From CBDEUK01 sp965250225 (lineage in GTDB: Bacteria; Pseudomonadota; Gammaproteobacteria; Eutrophobiales; Eutrophobiaceae), in the NCBI GenBank assembly GCA_965250225.1, contig CBDFNQ010000033.1, positions 74,826-138,825 on the forward strand: a DNA stretch of 64,000 nucleotides, written 5' to 3'. The position numbers and the translations under genes are program-made. The notes under the pieces were generated by a model. The model searched no databases. It worked only from the letters and a program-made list of their open reading frames with translations, and had not been told where the DNA came from. Position 1 is the first letter of the stretch. Each line of letters opens with the position of its first letter. Below are positions 9,008 to 17,336 of this stretch, piece by piece.

Positions 9008-9937
9008 ATGAGAAGAAAGCGTCGCATTGAAGAACATACGGCTGAATCAGCGGATCGTTGGTTGGTGTCTTATGCGGATTTTATAACTTTACTGTTTGCA
9101 TTTTTCGTCGCTTTGTATGCGATTTCATCTGTGAATGAAGGTAAGTACCGCGTATTAGCCAGTTCAATTGTCGAGGCTTTTAATGACCCATCGAATAAAG
9201 ACAAAGATAAAGACGAGTCTTCAATTAAGACGGATGAAATTACTCCAATTGAACTCGATTATGTAAAAGCAGATTCAATCACTCAAGATTTAGATGTCAT
9301 TGAATCTGAAGATGGATCAGCAGCCAAACAGCAAACAATAGTATCCAACCAACGATCTGTTGCTGGAACTCAAAATGACTCGGAAATACAAATTGAAAAA
9401 TCCGCTGCAGATATTGCAGAAGATATCGAACAGGAAATGGCTGAACTCATCGATCAGGGGGCGGTGTCGGTCAGACAATCGGATGACTGGATTGAAGTTG
9501 AAATCAAGAATAATGTACTGTTCCCCAGTGGCAGCGCACGACTACATAATGATGCTTTACCAATATTAACGAGCTTATCATCCATCTTTATTGAATTTTC
9601 TAATCCAATTCAGGTTGAAGGGTTCACCGATGACCAACCAATCAACACCATTGCATTTCCTTCAAACTGGGAATTATCAGCCGCTAGGGCAGCCAGTGTG
9701 GTTCATTTGTTAATGAAGGTAGGCATTAAACCCAGCCGCATGGTCGCTGTCGGTTACGGAGAATACCGACCCATTGCCGATAATATTAGTGAACAAGGAC
9801 GACAACAAAATCGTCGCGTCGTGATCATTATTCCAACTGCTGATACGAATGGTCATGTCATTGATGCAGGAACATTAACAGAAACATCACATGGACCATC
9901 AGGACAAAAACGTATCCGTGTGGATATGATTCAATGA
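9008..9937 (+). CDS. motD: Flagellar stator protein MotD (MotB/OmpA-like)
   Basis: Peptidoglycan-anchoring stator subunit. One N-terminal membrane segment carries the channel Asp in SYADFITLLFAFFVALYA. An acidic low-complexity linker (residues 60-135) follows. The OmpA-like domain ends the protein, with VEGFTDDQP, the helix NWELSAARAASVVHLL and GYGEYRPIADN. The stop overlaps the following ParA gene by four bases. Length 309 fits MotD. Confidence 0.92.
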   Translation: MRRKRRIEEHTAESADRWLVSYADFITLLFAFFVALYAISSVNEGKYRVLASSIVEAFNDPSNKDKDKDESSIKTDEITPIELDYVKADSITQDLDVIESEDGSAAKQQTIVSNQRSVAGTQNDSEIQIEKSAADIAEDIEQEMAELIDQGAVSVRQSDDWIEVEIKNNVLFPSGSARLHNDALPILTSLSSIFIEFSNPIQVEGFTDDQPINTIAFPSNWELSAARAASVVHLLMKVGIKPSRMVAVGYGEYRPIADNISEQGRQQNRRVVIIIPTADTNGHVIDAGTLTETSHGPSGQKRIRVDMIQ

Positions 9938-10746
9938 AGATCTGGACGATTGCCAATCAAAAAGGGGGGGTTGGTAAAACAACAACGACTGTTTCACTTG
10001 CTGGCTTGTTAGTTGAACGAGGTTATCGTGTGTTGATGATCGATCTCGATCCACATGGTTCGATGACCAGTTACTTTGGTTATGATCCAGACACTATTGA
10101 AGAAAGTAGTTACTCATTGTTTGAGAAAAAAGCAGCAAAGACAAAAATTCCATTTGCTTCAATTCTTTGCCGCACAGAAATAAATAACATGAGTTTATTG
10201 CCTGCGAGTACATCTATGGTTGCACTTGATCGACACCTTGGTGCACAGGAAGGGATGGGTTTGGTGATCAGGCAGACCTTGAAACAATATGAAAAATATT
10301 ATGATTTTGTGTTGATCGACTGTCCTCCTACTCTGGGTATACTAATGATCAATGCACTGGCTGCCTGTGAGCGTTTGATTATTCCGGTTCAAACAGAATT
10401 TCTCGCCATTAAAGGGCTTGAGCGTATGTTGAATACATTAAAAATGATCACCATGTCTGGAAAACATTCGATGGAGTATATCGTTGTCCCTACTATGTAC
10501 GATCAAAGAACACGAGCATCGCTGGATGGTCATGAACATTTACAAATCGTTTTTCCCGATTATCTTTGGGATGACTTGATACCCGTTGATACAAAATTTC
10601 GCGAAGCAAGTCAGGTAGGTCAACCGATTAATTATTTGTATCCAAATTCACATGGTGCACTGGCTTATAAAAATTTATTGAACAAACTACTATATCAGGA
10701 TGATGGTATGACAGATAAAAACAGACCAGAGGAATTAAGACCTTAA
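9934..10746 (+). CDS. parC: ParA-family ATPase of the chemotaxis cluster (ParC-like)
   Basis: ParA/MinD-type ATPase. In polar flagellates the homologue at this position (ParC in Vibrio) places the chemoreceptor array at the cell pole. Deviant Walker A is QKGGVGKTTTTVSLAG near residue 9; Walker A' is IDLDPHGSMTSYFG; Walker B is VLIDCPPTLGILMINAL. The start overlaps the motD stop (ATGA). The following CheW-domain gene is the expected partner (ParP-like). The symbol is by position and should not be confused with topoisomerase IV parC. Confidence 0.85.
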   Translation: MKIWTIANQKGGVGKTTTTVSLAGLLVERGYRVLMIDLDPHGSMTSYFGYDPDTIEESSYSLFEKKAAKTKIPFASILCRTEINNMSLLPASTSMVALDRHLGAQEGMGLVIRQTLKQYEKYYDFVLIDCPPTLGILMINALAACERLIIPVQTEFLAIKGLERMLNTLKMITMSGKHSMEYIVVPTMYDQRTRASLDGHEHLQIVFPDYLWDDLIPVDTKFREASQVGQPINYLYPNSHGALAYKNLLNKLLYQDDGMTDKNRPEELRP

Positions 10747-11403
10747 ATGAAACAGACACTCGAAAAACAAACTGATTTACTGGATTCACGACAGACGTTG
10801 AACTTGTATCTTGAAACATTGTTTCAGGAAAATACTACAGAACAAGATGCAATTATAAAAAAACAGATAGAGATCAAACAAACAAAAATAAAACAAACAA
10901 AAATAAAAATAAAACAAAAAAAGGACATGGAGATCATGTTGATTAATTTTGGTAAACACAAGTTGGCTATGTCCGTAATGGATTTAAAAACTGTGGTAGA
11001 TATTAATGAAAAAAAACTAATTCAATTACCTGAGCAAGAACCCTATATTCTTGGCGTGTTAAATCATGCCAGGAAAAATATTCCAGTTTACGACTTGAAT
11101 TGGGTATTCAATTCAAATCGAACATTGAACAAACCTGTTAAAGCAACAACACTAGGTTTATTTCGCCAGGCAATTATCCTGCATGGTGAGTGTATGGCTA
11201 TTGCTTGTGATAGCGCTGATAAAATCATTAATATCAAAAATGATAGTGTCCGTTGGAGCAAATTCCGTGGAACTCACCCTTGGCTAAAAGGGATTATTAT
11301 GGAAAATATGTCAGTTTTGCTTGGGATCCGTGAGATCAAACGTCTATTCGAGCGGGGTATAATAGATGTTGAAATAAAAAAACGAACCATACCAACTGTT
11401 TAG
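10747..11403 (+). CDS. CheW-domain protein, ParP-like coupling protein
   Basis: The C-terminal two thirds form a CheW-like domain: INFGKHKLAMSVMDLKTVVDI, then ILGVLNHARKNIPVYDL. The N-terminal 60 residues are highly charged with low-complexity repeats of KQTKIK, encoded by an A-rich stretch around 10,878-10,920. In Vibrio the equivalent gene (parP) links the ParA ATPase to CheA. The gene follows the ParA gene directly and precedes cheW. The domain call is sure; the ParP role is inferred from context. Confidence 0.78.
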   Translation: MKQTLEKQTDLLDSRQTLNLYLETLFQENTTEQDAIIKKQIEIKQTKIKQTKIKIKQKKDMEIMLINFGKHKLAMSVMDLKTVVDINEKKLIQLPEQEPYILGVLNHARKNIPVYDLNWVFNSNRTLNKPVKATTLGLFRQAIILHGECMAIACDSADKIINIKNDSVRWSKFRGTHPWLKGIIMENMSVLLGIREIKRLFERGIIDVEIKKRTIPTV

Positions 11404-11490
11404 CGATTTTGGCATAGAGCATGCTGTTTATAACCTTATAAAACACAATAATGACGGTAATTTGACGTTAGAGTTTGCCGGGAGCCAATA

Positions 11491-11979
11491 ATGACGAGTT
11501 TAGCGAAAGACAATTCGAAAGTAGAAGACATTATTCAATGGGTTACATTCCGCCTGGCCGACGAAGTTTATGGCATCAATGTCATGCAAGTACAGGAAGT
11601 CCTGAGACTATCTGAAATAGCCCCTGTGCCTGGTGCACCAGCTTACGTTATGGGGATCATAAATTTACGTGGTAATGTCGTTACCGTTATCGACACTCGT
11701 CAACGTTTCGGCTTACCTGCACAGGAGGCAGATGATTCGACACGAATTGTCATCATCGAAGTAAATGGTCAGGTTATAGGTATACTCGTAGATAGCGTGG
11801 CAGAAGTCGTGAACCTAAGTTCATCTGAGATTGAAACAACGCCTAATCTTGGTAATGAAGACAATGCTAATTCAAAATATATACAAGGTGTATATAGTCG
11901 TGGCGATAAAATTTTAATTTTGGTGGATGTGAATAAATTTTTATCGGACACAGAATTGAATGAGGTATCACAATTTTAA
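11491..11979 (+). CDS. cheW: Chemotaxis coupling protein CheW
   Basis: Adaptor connecting chemoreceptors to CheA. Conserved elements are QWVTFRLADEVYGINVMQVQEVLR, then PGAPAYVMGIINLRGNVVTVID and VDSVAEVVNL (each read from the translation). The length of 162 residues is normal. It is preceded by an 87-bp gap with the ribosome-binding site GGGAG at about 11,480. Confidence 0.95.
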   Translation: MTSLAKDNSKVEDIIQWVTFRLADEVYGINVMQVQEVLRLSEIAPVPGAPAYVMGIINLRGNVVTVIDTRQRFGLPAQEADDSTRIVIIEVNGQVIGILVDSVAEVVNLSSSEIETTPNLGNEDNANSKYIQGVYSRGDKILILVDVNKFLSDTELNEVSQF

Positions 11980-11991
11980 AGTGATATTCAG

Positions 11992-12156
11992 ATGAATGCT
12001 TTTCGTGAAATACAACCCACGCAAGCTGTAGCTCCGCTCAAAAAGATTCAGGATTCTGTGAAAAAAAAACAAGAACAACAACAGAACAAGAAAAAAACAA
12101 ATGATAAGCAAGAACGTAACGATATTACTGATCATCAAGTCGATGAATTTATATAA
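11992..12156 (+). CDS. Small Gln/Lys-rich protein between cheW and the DUF2802 gene
   Basis: A 54-residue frame starts with ATG 12 bases after cheW and ends in VDEFI. It reads MNAFREIQPTQAVAPLKKIQ, then a Lys/Gln-rich middle, then an acidic end. Small Gln-rich proteins of similar make-up are known at this position in other gammaproteobacterial flagellar clusters, ending in VDEYV-like sequence; this is recalled, not searched. No function is known to me. Confidence 0.6.
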   Translation: MNAFREIQPTQAVAPLKKIQDSVKKKQEQQQNKKKTNDKQERNDITDHQVDEFI

Positions 12157-12219
12157 AGGTAATAAACGAATTCACTAACAATTAGTTCTGGTAAAGTACA
12201 TTCATAAAGGTGATAAAGA

Positions 12220-12636
12220 ATGAATATTGAGATAAGTGGCTCCGTTTTTTTTCAGGCTCTTTTACTTCTACTGTTATGTCAGGCATTGGTATTTTTTAAA
12301 TTCAAGAACATCATTTATTCACAGCAAAAGAAAATCAAATTTCTTAAAAATGATGTTCAGGCCCTGTTGCTCTGCGCTCGTGGCGTAGGGGAAAAATTAC
12401 ACTGTCAACAAAGTGAATTTCGCTACATCCAGGAGCGGCAGGACAAGCTTGAAATAAATGAAGGTAATCATGGTATGTCGTATAAACAAATCATGGGTCT
12501 TATGGGTCAAGGCGTCAGTCGAAATGAAATGATGAGCAGTTGTGACTTAACCCAGGGTGAAGTTGACCTCATGGCACATCTACAAAAGAATCAAAAAAAT
12601 CCTCGCAGTCCTCAAAATCAAAACTTGCATATCTAG
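12220..12636 (+). CDS. DUF2802 family membrane-anchored protein
   Basis: 138 residues with one N-terminal membrane segment (VFFQALLLLLLCQALVFF), a short coiled region and a small helical C-terminal domain with SYKQIMGLMGQGVSRNEMM and CDLTQGEVDLMAHL, which reads like a compact helix-turn-helix-type fold. DUF2802 proteins commonly close flagellar/chemotaxis operons of this type. Function is unknown. It is preceded by the ribosome-binding site AAAGGTG at about 12,207. Confidence 0.8.
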   Translation: MNIEISGSVFFQALLLLLLCQALVFFKFKNIIYSQQKKIKFLKNDVQALLLCARGVGEKLHCQQSEFRYIQERQDKLEINEGNHGMSYKQIMGLMGQGVSRNEMMSSCDLTQGEVDLMAHLQKNQKNPRSPQNQNLHI

Positions 12637-12828
12637 GATTATCCTAATTTAGTCTGATTAAGTCAGGGGTCTTACTGATACGAATCCGTTGCAGCTTCCG
12701 CCAAATTTGTTTACTCTTCGCGCCTTGATTTGTGCCATAGTTATTGGCAATTAGAAAATAGCCATTAGATTACGTGTTTATTGTGCTTACTTGCTAACTA
12801 ATAGCTTGTAGCTATTGCTATTTTATTC

Positions 12829-12918
12829 GGAGAGATGGCTGAGCGGTTGAAGGCGCACGCCTGGAAAGTGTGTATACGTTTATTCGTATCGAGGGTTCGA
12901 ATCCCTCTCTCTCCGCCA
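12829..12918 (+). tRNA. tRNA-Ser (anticodon GGA)
   Basis: The acceptor stem GGAGAGA pairs with TCTCTCC, followed by discriminator G and an encoded CCA (12916-12918). The D arm starts TGGCTGAGCGG, the anticodon loop CTGGAAA gives GGA, a long class II variable arm follows, and the T arm is GAGGGTTCGAATCCCTC. The 90-nt length and long variable arm are typical for serine tRNA. Confidence 0.96.
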
Positions 12919-12960
12919 ATAAATAAAAAAGTCCTCCTTGTGAGGGCTTTTTTATTTATT
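12919..12960 (+). terminator. Rho-independent terminator after tRNA-Ser
   Basis: An inverted repeat AAAAAAGTCCTC-cttgt-GAGGGCTTTTTT, extended by AATAAAT/ATTTATT, ends in a T tract directly after the tRNA CCA. Because the A tract mirrors the T tract it may work in both directions. Confidence 0.85.
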
Positions 12961-12967
12961 CCGAGAA

Positions 12968-13049
12968 GAGGGTTACGAATCCCAATGCACATGGATGTGC
13001 CGGTGCCGTGAAGTCCATGGAAGGACGAGAACGGCCTCTCTCTCCGCCA
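12968..13049 (+). repeat. Broken duplicate of the tRNA-Ser 3' end, split by a structured insert
   Basis: Positions 12968-12983 repeat the T arm of the tRNA (with one extra A in GAGGGTTACGAATCCC), and 13037-13049 repeat TCTCTCTCCGCCA, the acceptor 3' strand plus CCA. Between them lie 53 bases absent from the tRNA. A partial tRNA 3' end next to an intact tRNA is the typical trace of integration at a tRNA gene. The 53-base insert is described separately. Confidence 0.75.
12984..13036 (+). repeat. Double-hairpin GGA element, copy in the tRNA-Ser duplicate
   Basis: Hairpin A is GCAC-ATGGAT-GTGC (12987-13000). A five-base stem GCCGT (13005-13009)/ACGGC (13031-13035) then encloses hairpin B, GTCC-ATGGAA-GGAC (13013-13026), followed by GAGA. 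The layout matches four other copies in this window: hairpin A, then an outer stem around hairpin B with a GGA loop, then a purine tetrad. Confidence 0.7.
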
Positions 13050-13104
13050 TCTAGTCTGGTCTCTGTAGAGCGTCTCCGTAGAGATTTACCAATGTCTTAA
13101 GAAT

Positions 13105-14118
13105 TTAGCCGCCAGTGACACTCATGTGTCTGAAAATTACTGGTTTTGCCTGAAGATTAAAATCATGACCCTTGGGTTTAATCTTCATGGAATCACGAAT
13201 CGCATCTTTGAGTTTTTCCATATCTCCCGGATGGCTTCTGATGACATGGCGCAGATCAACAGAGTGTTCCTGGCCGAGGCAGAGTAATAAACGACCTTCG
13301 CAGGTTAGACGGACACGATTACATTGCTCACAAAAGTTGTGACTGTGCGGAGAAATAAAGCCAACACGTGTCACGGTGTCAGGTATTTTAAAATATTTGG
13401 ATGGGCCTCCAGTCGTTTCTGTCGTCGGTAATAACTTAAAATTTTGTTTTAAATCATTACGTATTTGATCACTAGAATAATACACTTCTGCACGGTCATG
13501 ATCGCCGATTAGACCCAATGGCATTTCTTCGATAAAGCTGATATCTAAACCTTTATCGATTGCAAATTGCACAAGATCAGTAACTTCATCATCATTTCTG
13601 TTTTTCAATATAACCGCATTCAATTTGATTTTTTCAAAGCCGACATCCAGTGCCGCCTGAATACCCTGCATGACGACATTTAAATCACCAACACGAGTTA
13701 GACGACGAAATTTTTCCGGATCCAGAGAATCAAGACTAATATTGATGCGCTTCACTCCAGCATCTTTTAATTGATGAGCCAGTTTGGGTAATTGTGAACC
13801 ATTTGTGGTGGTGACCAATTCGCGTAAGCCCGGAGTTTGGCCAATATCCTGAAATAATTTAATGATGTCCTTACGTATCAGAGGTTCGCCGCCGGTGATA
13901 CGTATCTTTTCTATCCCTAACTCTATGAATGCTTTGCTAATCGTGGCTAATTCCTCAAGTGTGAGTAGGCGGGCACGAGGTACAAACTGCATTTTTTCGT
14001 TCATGCAATATACACAGCGAAAGTCACAGCGATCAGTAACCGAAATACGGACATAGTCAATGATTCGACCAAACATATCGATCAATATCTCTTGAGTTAC
14101 GTTTTTTGTTCCAGTCAC
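13105..14118 (-). CDS. moaA: GTP 3',8-cyclase MoaA
   Basis: Radical SAM enzyme for the first step of molybdenum cofactor synthesis (GTP to 3',8-cyclo-GTP). The N-terminal cluster motif is CDFRCVYCM near residue 32; the C-terminal cluster uses CEQCNRVRLTCEGRLLLC. TTNGSQLPKLA and RINISLDSLD are typical MoaA segments. The protein ends in the conserved Gly-Gly (SVTGG). Location next to the CO dehydrogenase locus fits the need for a molybdenum cofactor. Length 337 is normal. Confidence 0.95.
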   Translation of the reverse strand: MTGTKNVTQEILIDMFGRIIDYVRISVTDRCDFRCVYCMNEKMQFVPRARLLTLEELATISKAFIELGIEKIRITGGEPLIRKDIIKLFQDIGQTPGLRELVTTTNGSQLPKLAHQLKDAGVKRINISLDSLDPEKFRRLTRVGDLNVVMQGIQAALDVGFEKIKLNAVILKNRNDDEVTDLVQFAIDKGLDISFIEEMPLGLIGDHDRAEVYYSSDQIRNDLKQNFKLLPTTETTGGPSKYFKIPDTVTRVGFISPHSHNFCEQCNRVRLTCEGRLLLCLGQEHSVDLRHVIRSHPGDMEKLKDAIRDSMKIKPKGHDFNLQAKPVIFRHMSVTGG

Positions 14119-14159
14119 GATATTACTAATTATTCTATATTCTCAAATTACATTATGCA

Positions 14160-14558
14160 TTACTCGCCAACATAAGGTCTGAGTGCACGAACTACATCTG
14201 TAATTGATATCATTCCAATTAATCGCTTCTTTTCTATGACAGGTAAATGCCTGATTCTGTTTTTAGACATAATACTCATGCAGTTCTGAATATTTTCTGT
14301 TCTTGTAGTACTTATGACGTCTTTTGTCATTATCTCTTCTACTCTTATTTCCCATGGTAATAATCTATCAGGAGCGGCTTTTCGGATGTAGTCGCGTTCA
14401 GAAATAATACCCACAACTTCCCCATTAACTATAACGGGTAAAGCACTGATTGTTTTTTTCGCCATAATTTCAACGGCGTCTTGAACAGTAGCGTCTGGAA
14501 AAATTGTTAATACCGTTTTGTTTTTTTTATCTAAAATATGGCGAACTGTAAATATCAT
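14160..14558 (-). CDS. CBS-pair domain protein
   Basis: 132 residues made of two CBS motifs: VQDAVEIMAKKTISALPVIV with GIISERDYIRKA, and NIQNCMSIMSKNRIRHLPVIE with GMISITDVVRAL. Stand-alone CBS pairs bind adenine nucleotides or similar ligands. It lies 41 bp downstream of the moaA start on the same strand, so moaA may be read from the same message. The ligand and role are unknown. Confidence 0.85.
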   Translation of the reverse strand: MIFTVRHILDKKNKTVLTIFPDATVQDAVEIMAKKTISALPVIVNGEVVGIISERDYIRKAAPDRLLPWEIRVEEIMTKDVISTTRTENIQNCMSIMSKNRIRHLPVIEKKRLIGMISITDVVRALRPYVGE

Positions 14559-14685
14559 AATTTATTCCGTTGTTAATTTCTGATAAACATTAATATTTAG
14601 AAGTGTGAGTTTTTAATGGAAACAAAATAAATTTCTTAAAAACAGTAGAGTAAATGTTAGTTATCCATTTAAGATAAAATTTATT

Positions 14686-14724
14686 TTTTCGTCTTAGGTA
14701 ACTCCTGTTAACCTAAAACGAAAA
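14686..14724. repeat. 14-bp inverted repeat downstream of the outer-membrane gene
   Basis: TTTTCGTCTTAGGT (14686-14699) faces ACCTAAAACGAAAA (14711-14724), one mismatch, 11-base loop. The tract following the stem is A-rich on either strand, so it lacks the T run of a classical terminator; it could protect the 3' end of the outer-membrane protein mRNA. Confidence 0.6.
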
Positions 14725-14735
14725 CAGTTCATTTG

Positions 14736-15482
14736 TTAGAAGCTAATGCCCAGTGATATGCCGACAGTCCAGCTATCATTTTCCTGGTCGTTATCAAACC
14801 CAGGAACGCTCAATTCCGGGTCGGTTAGATCAGCCGCCCAATAATAACGTGTATCAAGACCAAGAGTAATGCCTGGTATTAGCATATAATCAACGCCAGC
14901 CCCAGACATGATACCGATGTCCAGATAATTTGTTGAATCAGACGGTGGGCTGATAACGATAAAACTAACACCTGCTGGAATAATCCATGGACGAAGTTTA
15001 TGGCCTTCTCTGAATTTTAGTTTGGGTGAAGCTGTGATTGTCATCATAGTTAAATCTTGTGTACCGGTAATAGCACATCCTGGATTTGCAGCAAGACCAC
15101 CACCACCACTTAACGCGATACACCCCAATGTTGGGCCAGCTAACACAGTTTCTTCTGACCCCAGATTGCGAAAATCCAGACTGAGTTCTGCCAATGCCCA
15201 GGTACCAGGTAGTAGTCCCAAGGTATCTTTAGATAACAGAAAATCAAAACCAGCTCCAAAATACCAGCCACTATCATCATTGTTCGCAAGCGAACCTGAT
15301 GCGGCGCTCACCGTATCAGTAAATACGCCGCCCGCACGATCTTCGGTAAGATTTGCTGAACCACCACGAAAAAAGACGCGGTTGCCAGGTTCTTCCGCAA
15401 CAACAGTTGTTGGGATCCCCAAGGTTATTGCGCAAGTAACCAGTGCTTTTGAAATTATATTTATGTACTTAGATTGAGTCAT
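14736..15482 (-). CDS. Predicted outer-membrane beta-barrel protein
   Basis: 248 residues with a Sec signal peptide (core ISKALVTCAITLGIPTTVVA, probable cleavage after VVAEE) and alternating hydrophobic strands ending in an aromatic C-terminus, WTVGISLGISF, as barrel proteins do. Strands such as GWYFGAGFDFLL and LGLDTRYYWAADL are visible. The ATG at 15482 is preferred because GGGGG lies at the right distance upstream; an in-frame ATG 15 bases earlier would place that motif inside the gene. I cannot name a family or a substrate. It is divergent from coxM across a 490-bp gap. Confidence 0.65.
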   Translation of the reverse strand: MTQSKYINIISKALVTCAITLGIPTTVVAEEPGNRVFFRGGSANLTEDRAGGVFTDTVSAASGSLANNDDSGWYFGAGFDFLLSKDTLGLLPGTWALAELSLDFRNLGSEETVLAGPTLGCIALSGGGGLAANPGCAITGTQDLTMMTITASPKLKFREGHKLRPWIIPAGVSFIVISPPSDSTNYLDIGIMSGAGVDYMLIPGITLGLDTRYYWAADLTDPELSVPGFDNDQENDSWTVGISLGISF

Positions 15483-15972
15483 CACGTCCCCCTTCATAAA
15501 GACTTTAGTTTTAAACTATTTTTAAAGAAGCACCGAGTTAAGATTTATAAGTAATTTGGCTCAAGGGGTTTAGCACTAAATAACATTATTTAATCACTAA
15601 ATGAGGATTTATTTACCTGAACGACATATTGGAAATAGTGGACTGTAAATAATCAGATGAAATTGAATATAAACACTTAGATTTAGTGAGAATTAATGAA
15701 TTTACATTGAAGTCACTTTTGTGCTCATTCGTGACTTTCAGGCTGTAACTCATGCAATATTGTTTGATGTCTAACTACAGCAGCATATACAAACGCCTCA
15801 TCGAATAATAAAAAAGATTAGAGGATTACTTAAGGGATTTAATGAACGGAATTAAACGTTACCTTACCTAAACCTCAGTCTGGTGATATCAATTTATTCG
15901 ATAGGTAAGTATTAGATTTACATAACTAAATTTACTTAAATTGCCAGCCATTTATAGAGGGGAGGTTAATCC
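15483..15972. promoter_or_regulatory. Divergent intergenic region before coxM with CACTAAAT repeats
   Basis: No gene is visible in these 490 bases. CACTAAAT occurs at 15574-15581 and 15595-15602, exactly 21 bp apart (two helical turns), and its reverse complement ATTTAGTG at 15681-15688. Direct repeats with a 21-bp period are the usual layout of LytTR-family operators, and an MHYT-LytTR gene closes this locus, but the repeat does not match the general LytTR consensus well. The coxM ribosome-binding site GAGGGGAGG is at about 15956. I could not assign a convincing -35/-10 pair. Confidence 0.4.
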
Positions 15973-16839
15973 ATGATTCCAGGTACGTTCAATTACCATG
16001 CGCCCACGACACTGGACGAAGCGATTTCATTACTCGGTCAGTTTGGAGAAGAAGGGAAAGTTTTAGCAGGCGGACACAGCTTGCTACCCATGATGAAGTT
16101 GCGATTCGCAGAGCCAGAACATCTTATCGATTTAAACCGCATTGACAGTCTGCGAGGGATACGTGAAGAAAATGGCATAATCCATATTGGTGCAATGACA
16201 ACAGAGAATGAACTTATTGCTTCAGATTTATTAAATAAAAAATGTCCAATTATTCCAGAAACAGCAAAATTAATAGCTGATCCTCAAGTACGTAATTGCG
16301 GCACGATAGGTGGTGATATTGCTCATGGTGATCCGGGTAATGACCATCCTTCTATTATGTTGGTTCTTGATGCATCGTTCGTATTGACTGGTCCAAATGG
16401 AACAAGAACGGTTCCTGCAAATGGCTTCTTTATTGATACCTATTTCACTCAATTAGAAGAAGGCGAAATTCTTACCGAGATCCAGGTACCCGTTCATTCA
16501 AAGAGTACTGGTTCTGCCTACAACAAACTAAAACGAAAAACCGGCGATTTTGCGACAGCAGCATCTGCTGTAGTGATTGAACTGGACGGTAACACATGTA
16601 AGAAGATCAGCATTGCCTTAACCAATGCTGCACCGACGGCATTAAGGACTACTTTGGCTGAAGAGGTATTAACGGGCAAAGAGATTGACGAAAGCCTTGT
16701 CGAACAGGCCGCCCAAAAAGTAATGGAAATGTGTAGCCCGGCTGGTGACACACGTGGTGATGCTGAATATAAAACTCATATGGCGGCTGAAATGACACGA
16801 CGATCAATTCACCAAGCTCATGAACGAGCTAGAGGATAA
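15973..16839 (+). CDS. coxM: Aerobic CO dehydrogenase medium subunit (FAD)
   Basis: FAD-binding subunit of the Mo-Cu CO dehydrogenase. The FAD motifs AGGHSLLPMMKLR (near residue 32) and TIGGDIAHGDPGND (near residue 112) are both present, and the C-terminal domain with KRKTGDFATAASAVV is complete. Length 288 is normal. The M-S-L order is that of form I enzymes. A strong ribosome-binding site precedes the ATG. Confidence 0.96.
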   Translation: MIPGTFNYHAPTTLDEAISLLGQFGEEGKVLAGGHSLLPMMKLRFAEPEHLIDLNRIDSLRGIREENGIIHIGAMTTENELIASDLLNKKCPIIPETAKLIADPQVRNCGTIGGDIAHGDPGNDHPSIMLVLDASFVLTGPNGTRTVPANGFFIDTYFTQLEEGEILTEIQVPVHSKSTGSAYNKLKRKTGDFATAASAVVIELDGNTCKKISIALTNAAPTALRTTLAEEVLTGKEIDESLVEQAAQKVMEMCSPAGDTRGDAEYKTHMAAEMTRRSIHQAHERARG

Positions 16840-16844
16840 TTATT

Positions 16845-17324
16845 ATGGCTAAACAACAAGTTTCTTTTACGCTCAATGGACAACAAGTTGATGTTCTGGT
16901 TGAGCCCCGTGATTTACTCATCTATGTCATTCGTGAACATCTTAAACAAACCGGTGCTCATATTGGTTGTGAAACCAGTCATTGCGGTGCTTGTACTGTC
17001 GATATTAATGGAAAATCGGTGAAGTCTTGTACATTTCTTGCTGTACAGGCCGATGGTGCTGAAGTCATGACCGTTGAAGGCCTCGCTACCAATGGCGAAT
17101 TACATCCGGTTCAGGAAGGTTTTATGCAAGAGCATGGCTTGCAGTGTGGTTATTGTACGCCTGGCATGCTAATGCGCAGTTATAGATTCTTGCAAGAAAA
17201 CCCGAATCCTTCGGAAGAAGAGATTCGAATGGGCATATCGGGCAACTTATGTCGCTGCACCGGTTATCAAAATATTGTGAAAGCAGTGCAATATGCTGCT
17301 AAAAAAATACAAGAAACTGCATAG
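16845..17324 (+). CDS. coxS: Aerobic CO dehydrogenase small subunit (two 2Fe-2S clusters)
   Basis: Iron-sulfur subunit that passes electrons from the molybdenum site to FAD. The plant-type cluster uses CETSHCGACTVDINGKSVKSC minus its ends, near residues 43-63. The second cluster uses QCGYCTPGM and GNLCRCTGYQNI near residues 103-142. It starts 5 bp after coxM and ends 12 bp before coxL. Length 159 is normal. Confidence 0.97.
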   Translation: MAKQQVSFTLNGQQVDVLVEPRDLLIYVIREHLKQTGAHIGCETSHCGACTVDINGKSVKSCTFLAVQADGAEVMTVEGLATNGELHPVQEGFMQEHGLQCGYCTPGMLMRSYRFLQENPNPSEEEIRMGISGNLCRCTGYQNIVKAVQYAAKKIQETA

Positions 17325-17336
17325 GGGGCATTTAAC

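Noticed and set aside
14686..14724. Inverted repeat as a rho-independent terminator
   Set aside because: The stem is strong but is followed by A-rich rather than T-rich sequence on both strands.
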